Assembly: GCF_030817315.1 (NCBI RefSeq)
Contig: NZ_JAUSZF010000001.1
Coordinates: 2,526,501 to 2,590,500 of the forward strand
Reading direction: 5' to 3'
Length of the DNA stretch: 64,000 nt
DNA from: Sphingomonas faeni
GTDB taxonomy: Bacteria; Pseudomonadota; Alphaproteobacteria; Sphingomonadales; Sphingomonadaceae
The translations under genes were made by a program, and so were the position numbers. Each line of letters begins with the position of its first letter. Within the stretch, counting starts at the first letter, position 1. Of the stretch, positions 21,554 to 30,827 are shown in pieces. The notes below the pieces were generated by a model. It was not told the DNA's origin, searched no databases, and saw only the letters and a program-made list of their open reading frames with translations.

Positions 21554-21662
21554 CCCCTCCCTGAAAGGGAGGGGTTGGGGGTGGGTCGGCTTCCGTATGT
21601 TCGGATCGTTGGGGCTAAAGCGGGCCTACCCACCCCCTGCCCCTCCCTTTCAGGGAGGGGGG
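21554..21662. repeat. Palindromic doublet, family A copy 2
   Basis: CCCCTCCCTGAAAGGGAGGG then GTTGGGGGTGGGTCGGC, about 37-nt centre, then ACCCACCCCCTGCCCCTCCC then TTTCAGGGAGGGG. It abuts the 5' end of the IalB-like gene. Confidence 0.9.
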
Positions 21663-21685
21663 TTCTGTGGCGTTTGGGGTTGGCG

Positions 21686-22144
21686 ATGGGGTTGCTTGCG
21701 GTTGCTGCTCCGGTCTCTGCGCGTGATACGATCGGTATCTTCAAGGGCTGGGGTGCGTTCCGGGACGCTACGCCCGCCCGGTGTTACGCGATCGCGCGGC
21801 CGATCATGGCGGGTGGGCGGGCGACTGGTTTTGCCAGCATCGCCACTTGGCCGAAGCGGGGTTTGCGGGCGTCGCTGTATGTGCGGCTCAGTCGGGAGCG
21901 GGACCGGTCGGCGGGGGTGACGCTGACGGTCGGCGAGCGGCGATTCGCGTTGGTGGCGAACGGGCTGGATGCCTGGGCGAGCGATGCGCCGAGCGATCAT
22001 GCGATCGTGGCGGCAATGCGGTCGGGTCGGAGCATGAGTGTGGAGGCGGTCGGCGTCGGGGGGCGGCCGTTTGTCGATGTCTATGCGCTGTCGGGCGCGG
22101 CGACGGCGATCGATGCGGCTGTGTTGGGGTGTAGCGGGGGGTGA
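21686..22144 (+). CDS. Invasion-associated locus B (IalB)-like protein
   Basis: Small secreted protein, 152 residues from the ATG at 21686. It resembles the IalB domain: a mature start RDTIGIFKGWGAFRD, CYAIARPI, then ASLYVRLSRERD and VDVYALSGAATAIDAAVLGC, with the two Cys residues likely disulfide-linked. Only 13 residues precede the mature region, short for a signal peptide; a TTG at 21674 gives a better one, and the frame continues back into the family A repeat. The true start therefore lies at or inside the repeat edge. rlmN follows on the same strand. Confidence 0.7.
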   Translation: MGLLAVAAPVSARDTIGIFKGWGAFRDATPARCYAIARPIMAGGRATGFASIATWPKRGLRASLYVRLSRERDRSAGVTLTVGERRFALVANGLDAWASDAPSDHAIVAAMRSGRSMSVEAVGVGGRPFVDVYALSGAATAIDAAVLGCSGG

Positions 22145-22182
22145 CCTCCTGAATTGGGAGGGGGCACCTGTATACTATAAAC

Positions 22183-22290
22183 CGCCACCCCGGCGAAGGC
22201 CGGGGCCCAGTTGGCAAGGTGGTCGTAACGAAGGGCTGAACCTCGTCACTGTCGTCCCCCAACCGGGCCCCGGCCCTCGCCGGGGTGGCG
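22183..22290. repeat. Palindromic doublet, family C copy 1
   Basis: CGCCACCCCGGCGAAGGCCG then GGGCCCAGTTGG on the left; CCAACCGGGCCCCGGCCCTC then GCCGGGGTGGCG on the right. The outer 30 nt are inverted repeats. It lies 39 nt past the IalB-like gene. Other copies: 56501-56610, 59113-59225. Confidence 0.9.
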
Positions 22291-22407
22291 TTTTCTTCTC
22301 GAGTGGTGGTTTGTAATTTCGGCGTATCTGCGCCCGCCCTGCTCCCAGCTGACCCCCGTCCCTACAGCCAGTAGAAAAATCAGCAGAATTCCGCTAAGGG
22401 CCGCGCC

Positions 22408-23613
22408 ATGCAGACCGCCGCGAACCTCATGCCTATTCCGGGGCACATCGATCCCGTGCCCGTTCCCCGCAGCTTCGTGCCGCGCAGCGATGGGCGGATC
22501 GACCTGCTCGGGCTGTCGCTCGCCGATCTGCGGATGGCGCTGGAGACGTCGCAGCTCGAGGAGAAGCAGGCCAAGCTGCGCGCCAAGCAGCTGTGGCACT
22601 GGATCTACAATCGCGGCGCGACCGAGTTCTCGGCGATGACCGATATCTCGAAGACGATGCACCCCTGGCTCGAGCAGCGCTTCGTGATCAGCCGGCCGAA
22701 CGTGGTCGAGGCGCAGGTGTCGACCGATGGCACTCGGAAGTGGTTGCTGCGGTCGGACGACGCGCAGGATTACGAGATGGTGTTCATCCCGGACGCGGAT
22801 CGCGGCACGCTGTGCGTATCGAGCCAGGTCGGCTGCACGCTGAACTGCACCTTCTGCCATACCGGCACGATGCGACTGGTGCGCAACCTGACGCCCGCCG
22901 AGATCGTCGGCCAGGTGATGCTCGCGCGCGATTCGCTGGGCGAATGGCCGAGCCAGCCCGAGGGGCGGATGCTCACCAACATCGTGATGATGGGGATGGG
23001 CGAGCCGCTGTATAATTTCGAGAACGTCCGCGATGCGTTGAAGCTGGTGATGGACGGCGCAGGGCTGGCGCTCAGCCGGCGGCGGATCACGTTGTCGACG
23101 TCGGGCGTGGTGCCGATGATGGCGCGCGCGGGGGCCGAGATCGGCGTGAACCTCGCGGTATCGCTGCACGCGGTGACCAAGGAAGTGCGCGACGAGATCG
23201 TGCCGCTGAACCGGAAGTACGGCATCGAAGAGCTGTTGCAGGCGTGCGCGGACTATCCGGGCACCAACAATGCGCGGCGGATCACGTTCGAATATGTGAT
23301 GCTGAAGGACAAGAACGACTCCGACGACGACGCGCGCGAACTCGTTCGGTTGCTGCGGAAGTATGAACTGCCGGCGAAGGTGAACCTCATTCCGTTCAAC
23401 CCGTGGCCGGGCGCGGCATATGAGTGTTCGACGCCGGAGCGGATCAAGTCGTTCTCCAGTATCGTGTTCGGTGCGGGGATTTCGGCACCGGTACGGACGC
23501 CGCGCGGTCGCGACATCGATGCGGCGTGTGGCCAGTTGAAGACCGCGTCGGAGAAGAAGAGCCGGGCGCAGCTCGATCGCGAGGCTGCTGCCGAGTCCGA
23601 CGCTTTTGCTTGA
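22408..23613 (+). CDS. rlmN: Dual-specificity RNA methyltransferase RlmN
   Basis: Radical-SAM enzyme that methylates C2 of A2503 in 23S rRNA and A37 of some tRNAs. 401 residues. The 4Fe-4S motif is GCTLNCTFC with Cys at 143, 147 and 150; [13 protein letters not shown] is the conserved SAM-binding GEP region; [16 protein letters not shown] and the late DAACGQL (mechanistic Cys) are also present. The start could be the second Met at 22429 instead. The stop is overlapped by the next gene. Confidence 0.97.
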   Translation: MQTAANLMPIPGHIDPVPVPRSFVPRSDGRIDLLGLSLADLRMALETSQLEEKQAKLRAKQLWHWIYNRGATEFSAMTDISKTMHPWLEQRFVISRPNVVEAQVSTDGTRKWLLRSDDAQDYEMVFIPDADRGTLCVSSQVGCTLNCTFCHTGTMRLVRNLTPAEIVGQVMLARDSLGEWPSQPEGRMLTNIVMMGMGEPLYNFENVRDALKLVMDGAGLALSRRRITLSTSGVVPMMARAGAEIGVNLAVSLHAVTKEVRDEIVPLNRKYGIEELLQACADYPGTNNARRITFEYVMLKDKNDSDDDARELVRLLRKYELPAKVNLIPFNPWPGAAYECSTPERIKSFSSIVFGAGISAPVRTPRGRDIDAACGQLKTASEKKSRAQLDREAAAESDAFA

Positions 23614-24364
23614 GTGGAGTGCGGTTGCGCTGGCGGCAGGGGCAGGCGCTCTCGGCGGGGCGATGAATGCGTTGGCGGGCGGCGGCAGTTTCGCGACGAT
23701 GCCGGCGCTGATCGGGCTTGGCTTGCCCTCGACCTTCGCCAACGCGACCAGCAACGTGTCGCTACAGCCGGGCGCGATGGCCAGCGCCTGGGCGTATCGG
23801 CACGGGCTCCAGCCGATCTCAGGCGTCAGCATGAAGACGATGGCGGGAATCACCTTCGTCGGCGGACTGATCGGCAGCTTGTTGCTGGTGGCCACGTCCG
23901 CGCGCGCGTTCGACCTGATCGTACCTTGGCTGCTGCTGTTCGCGACGCTGGCGATCGCGTTCGGGACGCGGGCGTCGTTGTGGCTGCGCTCGCGGGTCGA
24001 GATCGGGCCGAAGTCGCTGGTCGGTGTGCAGGCGTTGCTGGGAATTTATGGCGGCTATTTCGGGGGCGGAGTCGGGCTGATGCTGACGGCGGCGTGGGGG
24101 CTGCTGTCTGGCGCGACGCCGGCGACGCTCGCACCGCCGCGGACGCTGATGCTGGCGGTTGCGAACCTTGCCGCGACGATCATCTTCATCGCGACCGGGA
24201 TGGTGGTGTGGGCGCTGTGCGTGCCGATGTTGATCGGCGGGATCGTCGGCGGGCATTACGGGGCTAAGCTGGGCCTGTTGCTGTCCCCGCAGGTGATCCG
24301 GGTGTGGACGCTGCTGGTGACGATCGCGACGACGATCGTATTCTTCTGGCGCGCCTATTCCTGA
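23606..24364 (+). CDS. TauE/SafE-family membrane permease
   Basis: 252-residue inner-membrane protein with about 7-8 hydrophobic helices. TauE/SafE signatures: [19 protein letters not shown] near residue 18 and again [20 protein letters not shown] near 146, the duplicated repeat of the family. These transport sulfite, sulfoacetate or related organic anions; substrate here unknown. A TTG start at 23606 is used, overlapping rlmN by 8 nt; the next ATG is at residue 20, inside the first helix. It converges with the ABC transporter gene, overlapping its stop by 10 nt. Confidence 0.85.
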   Translation: MLEWSAVALAAGAGALGGAMNALAGGGSFATMPALIGLGLPSTFANATSNVSLQPGAMASAWAYRHGLQPISGVSMKTMAGITFVGGLIGSLLLVATSARAFDLIVPWLLLFATLAIAFGTRASLWLRSRVEIGPKSLVGVQALLGIYGGYFGGGVGLMLTAAWGLLSGATPATLAPPRTLMLAVANLAATIIFIATGMVVWALCVPMLIGGIVGGHYGAKLGLLLSPQVIRVWTLLVTIATTIVFFWRAYS

Positions 24365-25899
24365 AGGCCGACTTTCGCGGCGAGCCATTTCGCTGCGGCC
24401 TCCGGCGTCTGCTTGTCGGTATCGCGGTCGACGCGGTAGTTCGCGGCGCGCATCGCCTCGACCGGGATGCGGCCGACCATCGGTTTCAGCGCGGTGAGGA
24501 ACCTCGCGTCCCCTGCCCGCTTCGGCGCGACCATCAGGATCGCGTCGTAGCCGGGGATCGCACGACGCGGGTCGGTCAGCACGGTGAGACCGTCCGCCGC
24601 GATCCGGCCATCGGACGAGAAGGCTGAGATGACGTCGACATTGCCGCTTTGCAGCGCGCGGTACATGAAGGTCGGGCTGTACGGCGTCGTCTTGGCGAAG
24701 CGGAGCGGATAGGCGCGCTTCACCGCGGCCCATTCGGGGCGTTCGAGGAATTCGAGATCGCTGCCTAGCGTCATGCCGGGTGCTGCGTTCACCAGATCGT
24801 CGAGGCTGGCGATGCGCTTGGACTTGGCCGCGTCGCCCTTCATCGCGAAGGCATAGGCGTTCTCGAACCCGAGCGAACCGAGCAGGCCGACATTGTGCTC
24901 GCGCCTGGCCCAGTCGCCGATCGCAGCGACCATCGCCGGGCGTTCGGGGACGTCGTTGCGCTTCATCTCGTTCGCCCAGATCGTCCCGGCATAATCGACA
25001 TAGACGTCGATATCGCCGCCGGAGAGCGCGCCGAAGACGACCGCCGAGCCGAGGCCGTCGCGGTATTCGACGGTGTAGCCCGCGTGTTCGAGCCGGTCGC
25101 CGATCAGCCGCGCGAGGATATATTGCTCGGAGAAGTTCTTCGCGCCGACCACGACGGTGCGGTCCGCGCCACTCTTCGGCCATAGCGGGGCGGTCGCCGT
25201 TGCGGTTCCGACGAGCAGCACCGCGGCGCTCGCGATCCAGAGCCAGCGGCGGCGCGAGCGGATGCCGTATTCGATCGCCCCGATCAGCGCGTCGACTGCC
25301 AGTGCGAGCGCGGCTGCCGAGACGCAGCCGGCGAGGACCAGCGCCCAGTTCTGCGTCTGGAGGCCGGCGAAGATCATGTCGCCGAGGCTCGGCTGGCCGA
25401 CGGTCGTCGACAAGGTCGCGGCACCGATCGTCCAGACCGCCGCGGTGCGGATGCCGGCGATCAGCACAGGCGCGACCAAAGGTGCCTCGACCAGCCGTAG
25501 TTTTTGCGCGGGCGTCATGCCGACCGCATCCGCCGCCTGAATTACCGCAGGGTCGATGCCGTGCAGGCCGGTCACCGCGTTCCGGATGATCGGGAGGAGC
25601 GCGTACAGCGTCAGCGCGATCAAGGACGGGAGGAAGCCCAATGCGGGGATGCCGCCGCCGACCAGCGCGGAGAGGCTGAGCAACAGCGGATAGAACAAGG
25701 CGAGCAGCGCGAGGCTGGGGATGGTCTGGACGAGGCTCGCAAAGCCGAGCGACACGCGCGCGACGGTCGCGTTACGGGCGGACCAGATGCCGAGCGGCAG
25801 GCTGATCGCGATGCCGAGCAGCAGCGCCGCCGCGGAGAGCAGGACGTGGTTGGCGAGCAGCGGTGGCACGCGGCTCAGCGCGTCTAGGAAGGCGCTCAT
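24355..25899 (-). CDS. Glycine-betaine/osmoprotectant-type ABC transporter, fused permease and binding protein
   Basis: 514 residues in two parts. Residues 1 to about 235 are an OpuBB-like permease with 5-6 helices and the coupling segment TLYALLPIIRNAVTGLHGID. Residues about 245-514 are an OpuBC/OpuAC substrate-binding domain (VVVGAKNFSEQYILARLIGD, DVYVDYAGTIW, LDDLVNAAPGMTLGSDLEFL). The binding domain is thus tethered to the membrane, an arrangement known in the OpuB/ProW-X group. Substrate is probably a quaternary amine. The start overlaps the ATPase stop by 4 nt. Confidence 0.9.
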   Translation of the reverse strand: MSAFLDALSRVPPLLANHVLLSAAALLLGIAISLPLGIWSARNATVARVSLGFASLVQTIPSLALLALFYPLLLSLSALVGGGIPALGFLPSLIALTLYALLPIIRNAVTGLHGIDPAVIQAADAVGMTPAQKLRLVEAPLVAPVLIAGIRTAAVWTIGAATLSTTVGQPSLGDMIFAGLQTQNWALVLAGCVSAAALALAVDALIGAIEYGIRSRRRWLWIASAAVLLVGTATATAPLWPKSGADRTVVVGAKNFSEQYILARLIGDRLEHAGYTVEYRDGLGSAVVFGALSGGDIDVYVDYAGTIWANEMKRNDVPERPAMVAAIGDWARREHNVGLLGSLGFENAYAFAMKGDAAKSKRIASLDDLVNAAPGMTLGSDLEFLERPEWAAVKRAYPLRFAKTTPYSPTFMYRALQSGNVDVISAFSSDGRIAADGLTVLTDPRRAIPGYDAILMVAPKRAGDARFLTALKPMVGRIPVEAMRAANYRVDRDTDKQTPEAAAKWLAAKVGLQE

Positions 25900-26669
25900 G
25901 CGACTAGCGCCTGGAGGCGTTCGGCCTGCGCGCGCGGCACTTGCACCAGCGCTTGCGCATCGTCGCCACCCTGGCCGGCGACGAGTTCGGCAGGCGTGGC
26001 GTCGGCGACGATGCGTCCGGCTTTCATCACCAGCACGCGGTCGGCGAGCAGCAGCGCCTCCGCCATGTCGTGCGTGACGAGGATGGTGGTAAGACCGAGC
26101 CGGTCGTGGAGTTCGCGGATCCGCGTGCCGAGCGCGTCGCGCGTGACCGGGTCGAGCGCGCCGAACGCCTCGTCGAGCAGCAGCAGTTTGGCGCCGGGTG
26201 CGAGCGCGCGGGCGATGCCGACGCGCTGGCGCTGACCACCCGAGAGTGCGTCGGGCATACGGCTCGCGATGTCGCGCGGAAGGTCGACGAGATCGAGTAG
26301 TTCGCCCACTTTCGCCTCGTCGGAGCGCCCGGCGATTCGGAGCCCGATCGCGATGTTCTCGGCGATCGTCATGTGTGGGAACAGGCCGATATTCTGGAAG
26401 ACGTAGCCGATCCGGCGGCGCAGTTCGGGGGCGGGCTCTGCGGCGACGTCGGTACCGTCGATCGTCACGCGGCCTTCGCTCGGCTCGACCAGGCGGTTGA
26501 GCGTCTTGAGCAGCGTCGACTTGCCCGAACCGGACGTGCCGACGAGCGCGACGAAACTGCCGCGTGCTATCTCCAGCGAGACCGCGTCGACGGCGATCGT
26601 CGCACCTCCATCACTGGGGTACCGCTTGGTGACGCGTTCGAAAACGAGCGCTGGGGAATTGTCTGGCAT
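25896..26669 (-). CDS. ABC transporter ATP-binding protein, OpuBA-like
   Basis: ATPase partner of the fused permease/binding protein. 257 residues from the ATG at 26669 (MPDNSPALVFERVTKRYP). Walker A GTSGSGKST at 44-52, Q-loop YVFQNIGLFPHMT, signature LSGGQRQRVGIARAL, Walker B LLLLDEAFGALDPVTR, switch His in VTHDMAEAL. No C-terminal CBS domains, unlike OpuAA. First gene of the two-gene operon, 4-nt overlap with the permease. Confidence 0.93.
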   Translation of the reverse strand: MPDNSPALVFERVTKRYPSDGGATIAVDAVSLEIARGSFVALVGTSGSGKSTLLKTLNRLVEPSEGRVTIDGTDVAAEPAPELRRRIGYVFQNIGLFPHMTIAENIAIGLRIAGRSDEAKVGELLDLVDLPRDIASRMPDALSGGQRQRVGIARALAPGAKLLLLDEAFGALDPVTRDALGTRIRELHDRLGLTTILVTHDMAEALLLADRVLVMKAGRIVADATPAELVAGQGGDDAQALVQVPRAQAERLQALVA

Positions 26670-26717
26670 CTGTGCGCAGGATGCGGGAAACATACCGGAA
26701 AATCAAATGGAGAGGGT

Positions 26718-27509
26718 ATGAGCCAGCAGGGCATTTTCATCACCGGCGGCGGATCGGGGATCGGTCGCGCCACCGCGATACTGTTCGCGCGGAAAGGCTG
26801 GCGGGTCGGGCTCGCCGACGTCAACGTCGCGGGACTTGCCGAGACCGCCGCGCTACTGCCTGCGGGCATGGTCAGCACCTATCGGATGGACGTGCGCGAC
26901 CGCGATGCGTGGGTAGCGTCGCTCGATGCGTTCGTCGCGACCACCGACGGCCGGCTCGACGTGCTGTTCAACAATGCCGGGATCGGGTCGGGCGGACCGC
27001 TGGCGGAGACCGACTTCGCCGAGATCGACCGGGTGATCGCGATCAACCTGGTCGGTGCGCTGAACGGCGCGCGGATCGGCCATGCGTATCTGAAGCGGAC
27101 GCCGGGATCGTGTTTGCTCAACACCGCGTCGGCGTCGGCGATCTATGGCTCGGCGGGTCTAGCGCCCTATTCGGCGACCAAGTTCGGGGTGCGCGCGATC
27201 ACCGAGGCGCTCGACGGCGAATGGGCGGCGGACGGCATCAAGGTGCGGTCGATCGTGCCGAGCTTCATCGACACGCCGCTGCTCGACTCCGCGGCGGGGG
27301 GCAGTAACCGCTCGATCCGCGAGACGGTGACGGGCGCGGGGCTGGAGCTGACCGGGGTGGACAAGGTGGCCGAGGCGGCCTGGGCGGCGGTGCACGGCGA
27401 CAAGGTGCATACCTTCGTAGGGAAGACCGCGCACCGGATGGCGTTCGCCGCGCGGTGGATGCCGGGGGCGCTGCGCAAGCGTATGCGGCGGGATGTGCGG
27501 AAGGGCTGA
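26718..27509 (+). CDS. Short-chain dehydrogenase/reductase
   Basis: 263-residue NAD(P)-dependent oxidoreductase. Nucleotide-binding TGGGSGIG at 9-16, NNAG at 85-88, catalytic Ser at 138 or 140 and YxxxK with Y151/K155. VPSFIDTPLL is the usual post-strand-6 segment. The ATG at 26718 is preceded by AGAGGG. Divergent from the ABC operon. Substrate unknown; acidic residue after strand 2 (ADVN) favours NAD. Confidence 0.9.
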   Translation: MSQQGIFITGGGSGIGRATAILFARKGWRVGLADVNVAGLAETAALLPAGMVSTYRMDVRDRDAWVASLDAFVATTDGRLDVLFNNAGIGSGGPLAETDFAEIDRVIAINLVGALNGARIGHAYLKRTPGSCLLNTASASAIYGSAGLAPYSATKFGVRAITEALDGEWAADGIKVRSIVPSFIDTPLLDSAAGGSNRSIRETVTGAGLELTGVDKVAEAAWAAVHGDKVHTFVGKTAHRMAFAARWMPGALRKRMRRDVRKG

Positions 27510-27512
27510 CTA

Positions 27513-27620
27513 CTCCCTTCCCTGGAAGTGAGGGGTTAGGGGGTGGGTCGGCTTTCGCATACCCGAACCTAAGGCTCAAGCTGGCCAACCCACCCCCAAC
27601 CCCTCCCTTTCAGGGAGGGG
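27513..27620. repeat. Palindromic doublet, family A copy 3
   Basis: CTCCCTTCCCTGGAAGTGAG then GGGTTAGGGGGTGGGTCGGC faces CCAACCCACCCCCAACCCCT then CCCTTTCAGGGAGGGG. It begins 4 nt past the SDR stop and fills the space between two convergent genes, where it could terminate transcription from either side. Confidence 0.9.
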
Positions 27621-27633
27621 CAAAACATAAGGC

Positions 27634-27930
27634 TTAGGTGTCGCCGACTATGGCGTCGATCGCTTCGGCCATTTCGATGTCGCGTGGCGAGAGGCCGCCA
27701 GCGTCGTGCGTGGTCAGGAGGATTTCGACGCGGTTCCAGACGTTCTTCCACTCCGGGTGGTGGTTCGCGCGCTCGGCGATCAGAGCGACCTGAGTCATGA
27801 AGCCGAACGCCTCGACGAAATCGGCGAACACGATCGTCCGCGTGATCGCGTCGCGCGCATCGTCATAATCCCACTCGTCGAGCCCATCGAGTGCCTCGGC
27901 CCGTTCCGTATCGTTCAGCGCTTCGATCAT
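27634..27930 (-). CDS. phhB: 4a-hydroxytetrahydrobiopterin dehydratase
   Basis: Pterin-4a-carbinolamine dehydratase, recycling the pterin cofactor of phenylalanine hydroxylase. 98 residues. The active-site signature is [18 protein letters not shown] at 53-70 with the conserved His pair, followed by [17 protein letters not shown]. The ATG at 27930 is preferred over 27951 because AAGGGA lies directly upstream. No phhA is seen in the window. Divergent from the metallopeptidase gene. Confidence 0.92.
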   Translation of the reverse strand: MIEALNDTERAEALDGLDEWDYDDARDAITRTIVFADFVEAFGFMTQVALIAERANHHPEWKNVWNRVEILLTTHDAGGLSPRDIEMAEAIDAIVGDT

Positions 27931-27966
27931 TCGCGTGTCCCTTGCCGCCATCGTTTGCCAACGCGT

Positions 27967-28413
27967 ATGGCTGGCAGGATGAGCGGGCAAGCGACAATGC
28001 ACGAGGGGGGCCGGGGCGAAGCACCCGACGCCGACACGATCGAGGCGATCTGCCGCGCGACGATCGCCAAGCTGCCCGCGCAGTTCGCGGAGCATCTCGG
28101 CGACATCGTGTTCGCGGTCGAGGAGTATGCCGACGACGAGACGCTGGCGGCACTCGGCCTGGAGCATCCGCTAGACCTGTCGGGCCTGTATCACGGCCGC
28201 CCGCTCGGCGAGAAATCGTCGATGGATTCAGGGACGATGCCCGACCGGATCGTGCTGTACCGCAGGGCGATTCTCGAGGAATGGATCGAGACGGGGGTGC
28301 GCCTCGACGACCTCGTCGCGCATGTGACGATCCACGAGATCGGCCATCATTTCGGGCTGAGCGACGACGACATGCACGCGCTGGAGGACTCGGCCGAAGA
28401 TCGGGCACCGTGA
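27967..28413 (+). CDS. Zincin-type metallopeptidase family protein
   Basis: 148-residue soluble protein of the small DUF1025/possible zinc metallopeptidase group. The metal motif HEIGHH at 123-128 (HExxH 123-127) is followed by [12 protein letters not shown], whose Asp/Glu supply a third ligand in the family. The GLYHGRPL and [12 protein letters not shown] segments are also typical. Other possible starts are the ATGs at 27979 and 27997. Its stop overlaps the ccmA GTG by 4 nt, so it is translationally coupled to heme export genes; the functional link is unknown. Confidence 0.85.
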   Translation: MAGRMSGQATMHEGGRGEAPDADTIEAICRATIAKLPAQFAEHLGDIVFAVEEYADDETLAALGLEHPLDLSGLYHGRPLGEKSSMDSGTMPDRIVLYRRAILEEWIETGVRLDDLVAHVTIHEIGHHFGLSDDDMHALEDSAEDRAP

Positions 28414-28982
28414 GTCTCGCGTTTCGCGACGTCGCGTGCGTGCGGGGCGGGCGGATGCTGTTCTCGGGCGTGTCGTTCGACCTGCAGTCTGGCGATGCGG
28501 CGGTCGTTACCGGCCCCAATGGCGTGGGGAAGTCCAGTCTAATCCGCATCGCTGCAAGCCTGCTCGCGCCGTTCGAGGGTAGTGTGACGTGCGATACCGC
28601 GCAGGCGTTGCTGACCGAGGCGAGTGCGCTCGACCCCGACCGCACGCTGATCGCGGCGCTGCGTTTCTGGGCTGCGTTGGACGATAAGCCCGTCGCCAAT
28701 ACCCGGATCGCCCGAGCGCTGTCCGCGCTCGATCTGAACGCGCTGGCGGACATTCCCGTCCGCCTGCTGTCGACCGGGCAACGCCGCCGCGCGTCGATCG
28801 CGCGGGTTGCCGCCAGCGGGGCGCCGGTCTGGCTGCTCGACGAACCGGCCAACGGACTCGACACGGTTTCGATCGCTCGACTGGAGACGCTGATCGCTGA
28901 GCACCGTGCTACCGGCGGCATCGCGCTGGTCGCCACGCACCTGCCGCTGGCGATTCCCCACGCGCAGGAGATCGCGTTGTGA
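28410..28982 (+). CDS. ccmA: Heme ABC exporter ATP-binding protein CcmA
   Basis: ATPase of the CcmAB(CD) complex of cytochrome c maturation system I, which releases holo-CcmE. 190 residues with a GTG start at 28410. Walker A GPNGVGKSS at 35-43, signature LSTGQRRR at 120-127, Walker B VWLLDEPANGLD at 140-151. The fit to CcmA comes from this LSTGQRRR form and from the following ccmB. It overlaps the metallopeptidase gene by 4 nt and ccmB by 4 nt. Confidence 0.93.
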   Translation: MSLAFRDVACVRGGRMLFSGVSFDLQSGDAAVVTGPNGVGKSSLIRIAASLLAPFEGSVTCDTAQALLTEASALDPDRTLIAALRFWAALDDKPVANTRIARALSALDLNALADIPVRLLSTGQRRRASIARVAASGAPVWLLDEPANGLDTVSIARLETLIAEHRATGGIALVATHLPLAIPHAQEIAL

Positions 28983-29620
28983 TCGCGCTGATCCGTCGCG
29001 ATCTGCGCCGCAGCGTGTCGAGTGGCGGCGCGACGTTGGTGGTCGCGTTCTTCCTGCTGGTCGCGACGCTATTCCCGTTCGCGATCGGCCCCGACGGCGC
29101 GCTGCTCGCGCGGATCGGCGGCGGGGTGATCTGGACCGCGGCCTTGCTCGCAGCTTTGTTGCCGGTCGAGCGCCTTGTCGGCCCCGATCTGGAGGCTGGC
29201 GTGTTCGACCAGTTCGTCGTCCGCGGGATGTCGCTTGCGCTAGTCGCGCTGGCGAAGACGATCGCGCACTGGCTGAGCTTCGGCCCGCCGCTGATGCTGG
29301 CCGCGGTGATCGCCGCGGGGTTGCTCAACCTGTCGGCCGACACGCTGCTCCGCGTCGAGATCGGCCTGTTGATCGGCACGCCCGGCCTCGCCGCGCTTGC
29401 GGTCGCCACCAGCGCGCTGGTAGCCGGGGTGCGCGGCGGCGGGGCGGTGACCGGGCTGGTGATGCTCCCGCTCGCGGTGCCGTTGCTCATCTTCGGCGCA
29501 GGCTCGCTCGATCCGGCCGGCGGCGCGGGCGCGGTCAAGTTGCTCGCCGCGGTCAGCCTCGTGCTGGTCGCGGGCGCGCCGTTCCTGGCCGCGGCGGCGA
29601 TCCGTGCCGGCATGGACTGA
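28979..29620 (+). CDS. ccmB: Heme exporter protein CcmB
   Basis: 213-residue inner-membrane permease, partner of CcmA, with six hydrophobic helices. It starts IALIRRDLRRSVSSGGATLV, as CcmB does, and carries FDQFVVRGMSL and KTIAHWLSFGPPL. GTG start at 28979 overlapping the ccmA stop. ccmC and later ccm genes do not follow; the next gene is an unrelated oxidoreductase, so the rest of the system must be elsewhere. Confidence 0.93.
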   Translation: MIALIRRDLRRSVSSGGATLVVAFFLLVATLFPFAIGPDGALLARIGGGVIWTAALLAALLPVERLVGPDLEAGVFDQFVVRGMSLALVALAKTIAHWLSFGPPLMLAAVIAAGLLNLSADTLLRVEIGLLIGTPGLAALAVATSALVAGVRGGGAVTGLVMLPLAVPLLIFGAGSLDPAGGAGAVKLLAAVSLVLVAGAPFLAAAAIRAGMD

Positions 29621-29624
29621 GGCG

Positions 29625-30731
29625 ATGAGCATGACCGACGAACAAGACAACCCCGTTCGCATCGGACTGATCGGCTACGGGTTCTCGGGCAAGACCTTCC
29701 ACGCTCCGCTGATACGGTCCGTCGCGGGGCTCGAACTCTGTGCGGTGGCGTCCAGCGATGCCGGCAAGGTGAATGCGGACTTTCCGGGCATGGCGGTCCA
29801 CGCCGATCCGCACGCACTGATCGCGGCCGACGCTATCGACCTCGTCGTGATCGCGACGCCGAACGAGACGCATGCACCGCTCGCGCGGGCAGTGATCGCG
29901 GCCGGGAAGCACGTCGTGATCGACAAGCCGTTCACGCTAGACCTCGACGAAGCGCGCGGGCTTCTCGCGCTGGCGGACGATCGGGGCGTGCTGCTGTCCG
30001 TCTTCCACAATCGGCGATGGGACAGCGATTTCCTTACCGTTCGCGCCGCGATCGACGAAGCTATCGTCGGCGATGTCACGCATTTCGAGTCGCATTTCGA
30101 TCGGTTCAGGCCCGACGTCCGCGACCGCTGGCGCGAGCGGTCCGAGCCCGGCAGCGGCGTCTGGTACGATCTGGGTCCGCATCTGGTCGATCAGGCCCTG
30201 CTCCTGTTCGGCCTTCCGGACGCGGTGCAGGCCTCGATCGCGACCCAGCGGCCGGGCGCGATGACCGACGACTGGGCGCACGTCGTCCTGTCCTACGGCG
30301 AGCGCCGCGTGATCCTCCAGGCGAGCATGCTGGTGGCGGGCGGCGTCGACCGGTTCACCGTGCACGGCACCGCGGGCAGCATGACGAAGCACTACGCCGA
30401 CCGACAGGAGACGCAACTTCTAGGCGGAATGCGGCCGGGTGATGCGGGTTGGGGCGAGGACCTCGATCCGCTCGTGATCCATGCCGCCAACGGGCAACGC
30501 GAACAGCGCGCGCTACCCGGCGATCAGCGCCAATATTACCGCGGCATCGCGGCGGCGGTTCGGGGAACGGCAAAGAACCCGGTCGAACCCGTCGAAGCGC
30601 TGGCAGTGATGGCGGTCGTCGAGTCGGCGTTCCTGTCCGCGAAGACCGGCGCCACGACGGCATTGGCGCTGACCGCGCCCGAGCGAGACGCCGCAACCCG
30701 CGCCTTATCGTCCGCGACTGTACAAATCTGA
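29625..30731 (+). CDS. Gfo/Idh/MocA-family oxidoreductase
   Basis: 368-residue NAD(P)-dependent sugar or inositol dehydrogenase-like enzyme. N-terminal Rossmann motif IGLIGYGFSGKTFHAP (about 12-27), then ATPNETHAPLA and the catalytic DKPF (Lys in IDKPFTLD near 98-105). The C-terminal dimerisation domain includes GSGVWYDLGPHLVDQAL, with the His/Asp of the active site. It is closest to the YdgJ/YvaA group (GYGFSGKTFHAPLI). Start at 29625; ATG at 29631 is an alternative. It lies 4 nt after ccmB but the functions are unrelated. Confidence 0.9.
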   Translation: MSMTDEQDNPVRIGLIGYGFSGKTFHAPLIRSVAGLELCAVASSDAGKVNADFPGMAVHADPHALIAADAIDLVVIATPNETHAPLARAVIAAGKHVVIDKPFTLDLDEARGLLALADDRGVLLSVFHNRRWDSDFLTVRAAIDEAIVGDVTHFESHFDRFRPDVRDRWRERSEPGSGVWYDLGPHLVDQALLLFGLPDAVQASIATQRPGAMTDDWAHVVLSYGERRVILQASMLVAGGVDRFTVHGTAGSMTKHYADRQETQLLGGMRPGDAGWGEDLDPLVIHAANGQREQRALPGDQRQYYRGIAAAVRGTAKNPVEPVEALAVMAVVESAFLSAKTGATTALALTAPERDAATRALSSATVQI

Positions 30732-30827
30732 ACGATCCGTCCGGGCGTCACGCGGGTAACGAAAGCGTCGCTAGCGAAGCACGCCCGGTTGGTTGCCGAT
30801 CCGGATCTTCTCTGACAGGATTGCGAC

